The notes under the pieces were generated by a model. The model worked only from the letters and a program-made list of their open reading frames with translations, did no database searches and was not told where the DNA came from. A program made the position numbers and the translations under genes. From Acidovorax soli (lineage in GTDB: Bacteria; Pseudomonadota; Gammaproteobacteria; Burkholderiales; Burkholderiaceae_C): a stretch of 64,000 nucleotides of DNA. Where the stretch lies: the NCBI RefSeq assembly GCF_900107605.1, contig NZ_FNQJ01000014.1:1-64000 (forward strand), given 5' to 3'. Below, piece by piece: positions 58,728-64,000 of this stretch (the first letter of the stretch is position 1; each line of letters starts with the position of its first letter).

Positions 58728-59480
58728 ATGTGGAAAAAAGTTCTTTCTGCTCTCGGATTCATCGCTTTGCTTTTTGCAATGGCAATCGGCGGCGGCATCG
58801 GCAAGATCATTGGCAAGTCTGCCGGTGACTCCGCTTTTCGCTCGTCAGGCCCTACGCCACAGCAAATTGAGGAGAAACTGATTGATGGCTTCAACAAGGC
58901 CGCTGAGCAATCCAACCGCTTAGGCCCAAAAATGGTCGATAAAGACACGCGGTGGGATACAACTGCCGTTGGCCCAGGGGCGCGCGTTACCTACTACTAT
59001 TCGTTTCCCAATTATTCATCGCAAGATATCACAGCGGCTTGGCTGGAAACAAACCTGAAGTCTGTTGTCAAAAACGGCGTCTGCACAAGCAAAGACATGA
59101 AGCCATCGTTGCAATATGGCGGTACGTATATATACGTCTATCGCGGAAATGACGGAGCAGAAATCACACGCTTCACATTCAGTCAGCATGACTGCAATCT
59201 GCCAAGCCAATCGCAGCAGACCACGCCAGCCATACACACCGAAAATAGCTTGACGTCACAATTCACAAAACCGCCTACCTTAGCCTCCAAAGGCTGGACA
59301 CAGGAGAATACTGGCAGTGCTGAAAGTGGCCCTTGGCTCGATTACGATCCACCAGGAACTCGCTACTCAAGGATGGCTGGCGGCAGCATCTACAGGTTCT
59401 TCCCCCCGGGTGTACGTCCAGACGCCGAGAAGGCAAACCCGTTTGGCCTAGATACCAGCATTGATCGCCCCCCTCGGTAA
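58728..59480 (+). CDS. Cassette 4 membrane-anchored protein, unknown function
   Basis: The 250-residue protein begins with an uncleaved anchor or signal (VLSALGFIALLFAMAIGGG) and continues as a soluble domain with two Cys (NGVCTSK, QHDCNLP). No family recognised. ATG is 9 nt after the attC3 R' box with little room for a ribosome site, as is common in cassettes. No attC is seen behind it, so the cassette end appears to be lost or degenerate. Confidence 0.72.
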   Translation: MWKKVLSALGFIALLFAMAIGGGIGKIIGKSAGDSAFRSSGPTPQQIEEKLIDGFNKAAEQSNRLGPKMVDKDTRWDTTAVGPGARVTYYYSFPNYSSQDITAAWLETNLKSVVKNGVCTSKDMKPSLQYGGTYIYVYRGNDGAEITRFTFSQHDCNLPSQSQQTTPAIHTENSLTSQFTKPPTLASKGWTQENTGSAESGPWLDYDPPGTRYSRMAGGSIYRFFPPGVRPDAEKANPFGLDTSIDRPPR

Positions 59481-59500
59481 GTGCACCAAAACTAAAGAAT

Positions 59501-59534
59501 TGGGGTCAGACTCTAGTTTTCCGTAAAAACTGAC
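59501..59534. repeat. REP-like stem-loop GGGGTCAG...CTGAC
   Basis: TGGGGTCAGACTC, AGTTTT-CCGTA-AAAACT and GACTC form a hairpin starting with GGGGTCAG. Such sequences often accompany REP-associated transposases in proteobacteria, but no transposase is here. It marks the right end of the cassette zone. Confidence 0.45.
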
Positions 59535-59576
59535 TCTAAACAGTCGCCCCACTGTCGTTAATCCAGCCCGTAGCAA

Positions 59577-60512
59577 CTACGGCAAATACCCATCCACCAG
59601 CCGCTGAACCGCATCTGCCTGCAGTTCATCCCGCCGCCGCTTGAGCGCGTCGCGATCGCGCTGCGCCGCCAGCCAGCGCTTGAACGCCACGAAGGTGATT
59701 GGCGCCACGGTATTCATGCGTGCCATGGTGCCGTTGGTTGCCACGATCACGGCTGAAAATTCCGGCGCATCCAGCAGCACATTGGCGCGCCGCGCCTGGG
59801 CTACCCAGAAGTCATCGTCTTCGTCGCTGAGCTTGATGGGGTGCGGATCATCTTCCGCGCGCTCGCGGCGGATGATGTCCACCTCGAAGCCGTCCTTGTT
59901 CACGGCGGTGTACTTCTGGCTCTGTCGCATTCGGAAGCTGCTGTCCACCTTTTTCAACACCCCCAGCATGGAACTGTCCACCCTCGCAAGCTGGGTAGCG
60001 AACTGGATGCGTTTGCGCGTGTCCCACAGCAAGTCGATGTCGCGGGTGGCCAGGGCGTCCGAGTCCAGGCGCACGCCGGCGGCGGCTTCGTAGGCGTACA
60101 GGGCGTGCGTGCCCACCACGCGAAAGTGCGGGCTGAGCTGCGTGTCGGCCAAACGGGCCAGCAAGGCGATCACCAGCGGATCGACCCGGCCTACACGCAG
60201 GGCGCGGTTCAGGCGCCGGTGCTGATCCAGCGCGGCCTTGAGGCCCGCCATGCGCTCGGCGCTTTCGCGCTTGCGCTGCATGAAGCGGTCATAGATGGCC
60301 TGGTTTTCTGACGTTTGCGGGCCCAGGCTGGTTTCCGCACCGGCCGGCGTGGTGCGCACGAGGTAGCGCGCCTCGGGTGCTGACGGCGGGCCGGCATGCC
60401 AGTACATGCCGCCGCGCACCTGGACGGCTTCTTGCTGGGCTTCTTCCCAGGCTTCAAAGGTGGCTACGGCATCGATGTACTGGCGGGCAATGGCTGGGCT
60501 GATTTCTTGCAT
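59577..60512 (-). CDS. GSU2403-type nucleotidyltransferase-fold protein
   Basis: The 311-residue protein contains VVGTHALYAYEAAAGVRLDS then TRDIDLLWDTRK. These are the GT(x)AL and DxD-like metal motifs of the GSU2403/NTP_transf_8 family, related to MNT-type and AbiEii-type nucleotidyltransferases. A second conserved segment is KDGFEVDIIRRE. Enzymatic role unknown; family relatives occur in defence or toxin-antitoxin settings. An AT-rich promoter with repeated ATACC lies upstream. Confidence 0.72.
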   Translation of the reverse strand: MQEISPAIARQYIDAVATFEAWEEAQQEAVQVRGGMYWHAGPPSAPEARYLVRTTPAGAETSLGPQTSENQAIYDRFMQRKRESAERMAGLKAALDQHRRLNRALRVGRVDPLVIALLARLADTQLSPHFRVVGTHALYAYEAAAGVRLDSDALATRDIDLLWDTRKRIQFATQLARVDSSMLGVLKKVDSSFRMRQSQKYTAVNKDGFEVDIIRRERAEDDPHPIKLSDEDDDFWVAQARRANVLLDAPEFSAVIVATNGTMARMNTVAPITFVAFKRWLAAQRDRDALKRRRDELQADAVQRLVDGYLP

Positions 60513-60514
60513 TT

Positions 60515-60554
60515 CGGTATTTTCAAGCGTTTTGTGTTTTTATACCGTAATACC
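60515..60554 (-). promoter_or_regulatory. Inverted and direct repeats in the nucleotidyltransferase promoter
   Basis: CGGTAT (60515-60520) is inverted against ATACCG (60542-60547), and ATACC recurs at 60550-60554. It overlaps the 5' end of the gene. Possible autoregulatory operator. Confidence 0.35.
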
Positions 60555-60580
60555 ATTAAAAACAATTACTTATAATTTTA

Positions 60581-60973
60581 TTAAACACCCTGCAATGCCC
60601 TCCACTCCCCCACGCAATGCCGCGCCAGCGCCGTCACCCAGCCAGGCTCCGCTGGCACAAAGGCAATGCCGTACAGCGGGCTCACCAGAAACCCCGCGCG
60701 GGCAAAAACCTTGCTGTCGGCCGATTGCACAAACGCCGCCAGGTCACGGAACGGCACGGCCACGGTGCCCAGGTGCAGCAGCTCGGCGCGGGCCGTCACC
60801 TCTTCCAGCCGGCCGCTGTCCTGAAAGCGGTACACCACATCGCCATAGTCCAACGCGGTCAGGCCCACGGTGTTGCGCAATTCGCTGCGCGGCTGGCCGT
60901 GGGCACGGATGACATCGGCGCGCGTGGCGGTAAAGGGCACGCCGTTCACGCTTTCGTAGGGTTGCAGGTGCAT
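60581..60973 (-). CDS. Conserved-looking protein of unknown function
   Basis: The 130-residue protein has no signal peptide or helix bundle. It has a repeated short pattern YESVNGVPFTATRADVIRA ... GLTALDYGDVVYRF, and ends with REWRALQ-like sequence. High-GC codon use fits the host genome. No family recognised. It is divergent from the trpB relic. Confidence 0.55.
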   Translation of the reverse strand: MHLQPYESVNGVPFTATRADVIRAHGQPRSELRNTVGLTALDYGDVVYRFQDSGRLEEVTARAELLHLGTVAVPFRDLAAFVQSADSKVFARAGFLVSPLYGIAFVPAEPGWVTALARHCVGEWRALQGV

Positions 60974-61015
60974 GGGCCATTCTGTGGCGAGGCGATGCGG
61001 GGGCGCAAGCCCGGC

Positions 61016-61286
61016 GAAATCCACGGCATGAAGTGCTTTATTCTGGAAGACGCCGAAGGCCAGCATCGCCCCGAGCCTGGACTACCCCGGCGTGGGCCCG
61101 CAGCACAGCTACCTCAAGGGCATCGGGCGCGTGGAGGGCATCATTCCCGCGCTGGAAAGCGCCCATGCCGTGGCCTGGGCCATGCGCGTGGCGCCCACGC
61201 TGGGCAAGGACACCCACATCCTCGTGAACCTCTCGGGCCGCGGCGACAAGGATGCGGATTACGTGGCCAAGGTGCTGGGGATTTAG
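61016..61286 (+). pseudogene. trpB: Decayed 3' fragment of tryptophan synthase beta subunit
   Basis: Reading begins [17 protein letters not shown], then shifts frame and continues [18 protein letters not shown]. About 20 residues are missing before [16 protein letters not shown], and it ends [21 protein letters not shown]-stop. These are the C-terminal TrpB blocks. The PLP-lysine half is absent. It cannot encode an active enzyme and is probably a recombination scar. Confidence 0.82.
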
Positions 61287-61386
61287 CGCCCGGCGGCACA
61301 AGCCCCTCGCGCGTCCGGGACCAAGACGCCTTCCGGGCGACAATGCCGGGCCAGATTCCACCATTCACCTTTCATCCCTATTCACC

Positions 61387-61725
61387 ATGTCACTTCCATC
61401 CAACAAGCAACGCAGCCGCCGCCTTCGCAAGAAAATGCGCGTGGGCGAATTCCAGGAACTCGGCTTCGAGTACGAACTGACGGTGAAGCAGGCCCTGACG
61501 CCCGAGCAGGAAGAGGCGCTGATGGATCGCTTTCTGACCGAGTTGATCGTGCCCCGCAACCTGGCGGCGTCCGGCTGGGTGCGCGAGGGTTTCGTGATGG
61601 CTTACCTGCGCGGCTCCGCCACCGAGGGCGACCGCCAAGCCACCCAGGCCTGGCTTGCCGCGCAACCGGAGGTGGCCGAGGCCACGGTCAGCGCCTTGAA
61701 GGACGCCTGGTACGTCGAAAACTGA
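61387..61725 (+). CDS. yggL: YggL-family (DUF469) ribosome-associated protein
   Basis: The 112-residue protein starts MSLPSNKQRSRRLRKKMRVG, then EFQELGFEYEL, the YggL signature. E. coli YggL binds the 50S subunit; the role here is inferred. It is convergent with icd. Confidence 0.85.
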   Translation: MSLPSNKQRSRRLRKKMRVGEFQELGFEYELTVKQALTPEQEEALMDRFLTELIVPRNLAASGWVREGFVMAYLRGSATEGDRQATQAWLAAQPEVAEATVSALKDAWYVEN

Positions 61726-61831
61726 ACGCCCCGCGCGCACCCCAGGCGCTGCGCGAAGGCAAGCCCGGTGCATGCCAGATTCCACCGCCCTTGCGCTGGA
61801 GATCAAACGCCGCAGCAGGGCCGATACACGC

Positions 61832-61867
61832 AAAAAACCCCGGGCCGAGGGCAGCACCGGGGTTTTT
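61832..61867. terminator. Bidirectional terminator between yggL and icd
   Basis: Perfect 11-bp arms AAAAACCCCGG/CCGGGGTTTTT with T-runs on both strands and a 13-nt loop. Confidence 0.88.
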
Positions 61868-61909
61868 CTTTTTTTGGGGGGGAGCGCCAGCAGACGCTGG
61901 CGCACCGCT

Positions 61910-63169
61910 TCACATGTGGTCGATCATCACCTGCCCAAAGCCCGAGCAGCTCACCTGCTTGGCGCCTTCCATCAGGCGGGCAAAGTCGTAGGTCACCTTC
62001 TTGCTGGCAATCGACTTCTTCATCGAACTGATGATGAGGTCGGCGGCTTCCACCCATCCCATGTGGCGCAGCATCATCTCGGCCGAGAGGATTTCGGAGC
62101 CGGGGTTCACATAGTCCTTGCCGGCATATTTGGGCGCCGTGCCGTGCGTGGCTTCGAACATGGCGATGGTGTCGCTCAAGTTGGCGCCGGGGGCAATGCC
62201 GATGCCGCCCACTTGCGCGGCCAGGGCATCGGAGACGTAGTCGCCGTTGAGGTTCAGCGTGGCGATCACCGAATATTCAGCGGGGCGCAACAGGATCTGC
62301 TGCAGGAACGCGTCGGCAATGCTGTCCTTGACGACGATGTCCTTGCCGGTCCTGGGACTCTTGAACTTCATCCATGGGCCGCCGTCGATCAGTTCGGCGC
62401 CAAACTCCTTGGCCGCCAGGCCGTAGGCCCAGTCGCGAAAGCCCCCTTCGGTGAACTTCATGATGTTGCCCTTGTGCACGATGGTCACGCTGGGCTTGTC
62501 GTTGTCGATGGCGTACTGGAGAGCCTTGCGCACCAGGCGCTCGGTGCCTTCGCGCGAGACGGGCTTGACCCCGATGCCGGACGTGGCGGGGAAGCGGATC
62601 TTCTTGACGCCCATCTCATCCTGCAGGAACTTGATGAGCTTTTTGGCCTTGTCGGATTCGGCTTCGAATTCGATGCCGGCATAGATGTCTTCCGAATTTT
62701 CACGAAAGATCACCATGTTGGTCTTGTGGGGCTCTTTCAGCGGCGAGGGCACGCCGTCGAAATACTGGATGGGGCGCAGGCAAACATACAGATCGAGCTC
62801 CTGGCGCAGGGCCACGTTCAGCGAGCGGATGCCGCCGCCCACGGGCGTGGTCAGCGGGCCCTTGATGGAGACCACGTAGTCCTTGACGGCGTGCAGGGTT
62901 TCTTCGGGCAGCCACACATCAGGGCCATACACCTTGGTGGATTTTTCACCGGCAAACACTTCCATCCAGTGAATCTTGCGCTTGCCGCCGTAGGCCTTGG
63001 CCACCGCGGCATCGACCACCTTGAGCATCACGGGGGTGATGTCGGCGCCGGTGCCGTCGCCTTCGATGAAGGGAATGATGGGCTGGTCCGGCACATGGAG
63101 GGTCATGTCGGCGTTGACGGTGATTTTCTGGCCTTCGGCGGGCACCTGGATGTGCTGATAGCTGGTCAT
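61910..63169 (-). CDS. icd: NADP-dependent isocitrate dehydrogenase (homodimeric)
   Basis: The 419-residue TCA enzyme oxidises isocitrate to 2-oxoglutarate. It has [18 protein letters not shown], in which the Ser matches the AceK phosphorylation site of E. coli Icd, then [14 protein letters not shown] and [13 protein letters not shown]. Length is standard. The ATG at 63169 is chosen by family length; the frame is open upstream. A second, unrelated isocitrate dehydrogenase is next to it. Confidence 0.95.
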   Translation of the reverse strand: MTSYQHIQVPAEGQKITVNADMTLHVPDQPIIPFIEGDGTGADITPVMLKVVDAAVAKAYGGKRKIHWMEVFAGEKSTKVYGPDVWLPEETLHAVKDYVVSIKGPLTTPVGGGIRSLNVALRQELDLYVCLRPIQYFDGVPSPLKEPHKTNMVIFRENSEDIYAGIEFEAESDKAKKLIKFLQDEMGVKKIRFPATSGIGVKPVSREGTERLVRKALQYAIDNDKPSVTIVHKGNIMKFTEGGFRDWAYGLAAKEFGAELIDGGPWMKFKSPRTGKDIVVKDSIADAFLQQILLRPAEYSVIATLNLNGDYVSDALAAQVGGIGIAPGANLSDTIAMFEATHGTAPKYAGKDYVNPGSEILSAEMMLRHMGWVEAADLIISSMKKSIASKKVTYDFARLMEGAKQVSCSGFGQVMIDHM

Positions 63170-63327
63170 GTCGGGAGTCTCCAGTGGAATGTTGGAATGA
63201 ACTGCAGCGGGTTTGAAAAATCCGTGAAACGCTGCAATTTTATCGGCCCCACCTTGCGGCGAGCGACCGTACACACTTGCCGCATGCGGAAATGACACCG
63301 CCGGATCCCCCGATGCGCAGCCACCAA

Positions 63328-63370
63328 AAAAATGCCGCACGGCAGGCCTGGGCCCGCAGTGCGGCATTTT
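63328..63370. terminator. Terminator of the monomeric isocitrate dehydrogenase gene
   Basis: Twelve-bp arms AAAATGCCGCAC (63329-63340) and GTGCGGCATTTT (63359-63370) flank an 18-nt loop. Confidence 0.78.
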
Positions 63371-63418
63371 GCTTGACCTGCCGTGGCGGCCCCGTGTCAG
63401 GGACCCGCCACGCGTCTG

Positions 63419-64000
<582 letters not shown>

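Noticed and set aside
61772-63295. 507-codon + strand frame opposite icd
   Set aside because: Icd on the minus strand is full length with all motifs; this is its shadow.

Overview
The window looks like a chromosome segment of a high-GC betaproteobacterium of the Comamonadaceae type (Acidovorax, Comamonas or Delftia-like). The signs are a class I phaC-phaA-phaB cluster, a dapC-dapD-pilU-dapE block, an smc-zipA-ligA block, a Bug-type solute-binding protein, a PEP-CTERM protein and a gentisate pathway cluster. This is judged from protein content only; no search was run. No tRNA, rRNA or CRISPR array was seen.

Layout. 0.2-3.9 kb: an alarmone-synthetase-like protein, an intracellular PHB depolymerase (phaZ) and an RnfB-type ferredoxin. 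4.1-11.6 kb: a tightly packed + strand block for lysine/diaminopimelate synthesis (dapC, dapD, dapE) with pilU inside it, then prmB and an ABC-F ATPase. 11.9-16.1 kb: the PHB synthesis genes phaC, phaA and phaB on the minus strand. 16.2-19.6 kb: a small membrane protein, pgeF, a zeta-class GST isomerase facing an FAH-family hydrolase, and a Nudix hydrolase. 19.6-21.8 kb: a periplasmic helical protein and an ECF sigma/anti-sigma/Spy-like operon. 21.9-32.0 kb: minus-strand cell-envelope and chromosome genes (PBP1a, patatin, ligA, zipA, smc). 32.3-38.3 kb: a PEP-CTERM protein, a nested inverted-repeat element and two divergent cyclic-di-GMP genes. 38.4-44.2 kb: a CopD-like membrane protein and a MarR-controlled tripartite drug efflux operon.

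44.2-50.8 kb: LysR and MarR regulators divergent from a 3-hydroxybenzoate/gentisate pathway (6-hydroxylase, gentisate dioxygenase, fumarylpyruvate hydrolase, maleylpyruvate isomerase) with a Bug-type binding protein. 51.0-55.7 kb: valine catabolism (mmsA, acyl-CoA dehydrogenase, mmsB) with an LprI-like and a TfoX-like gene interleaved. 61.4-64.0 kb: yggL and two unrelated isocitrate dehydrogenases.

55.7-61.3 kb is an accessory patch. It starts with a BrnT/BrnA toxin-antitoxin pair lying between intact mmsB and a second, broken copy of the mmsB 3' end. Then come visibly AT-richer genes separated by three attC-like recombination sites: an integron gene-cassette array with no integrase in the window. 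A GSU2403-type nucleotidyltransferase, an unknown gene and a decayed trpB fragment follow.

Two repeat structures stand out besides the cassette array. One is a short palindromic interspersed element found between genes and, in degenerate form, apparently inside at least four coding sequences. The other is a single 271-bp element at 33.2-33.4 kb with about 31-bp terminal inverted repeats and two nested inverted-repeat modules.
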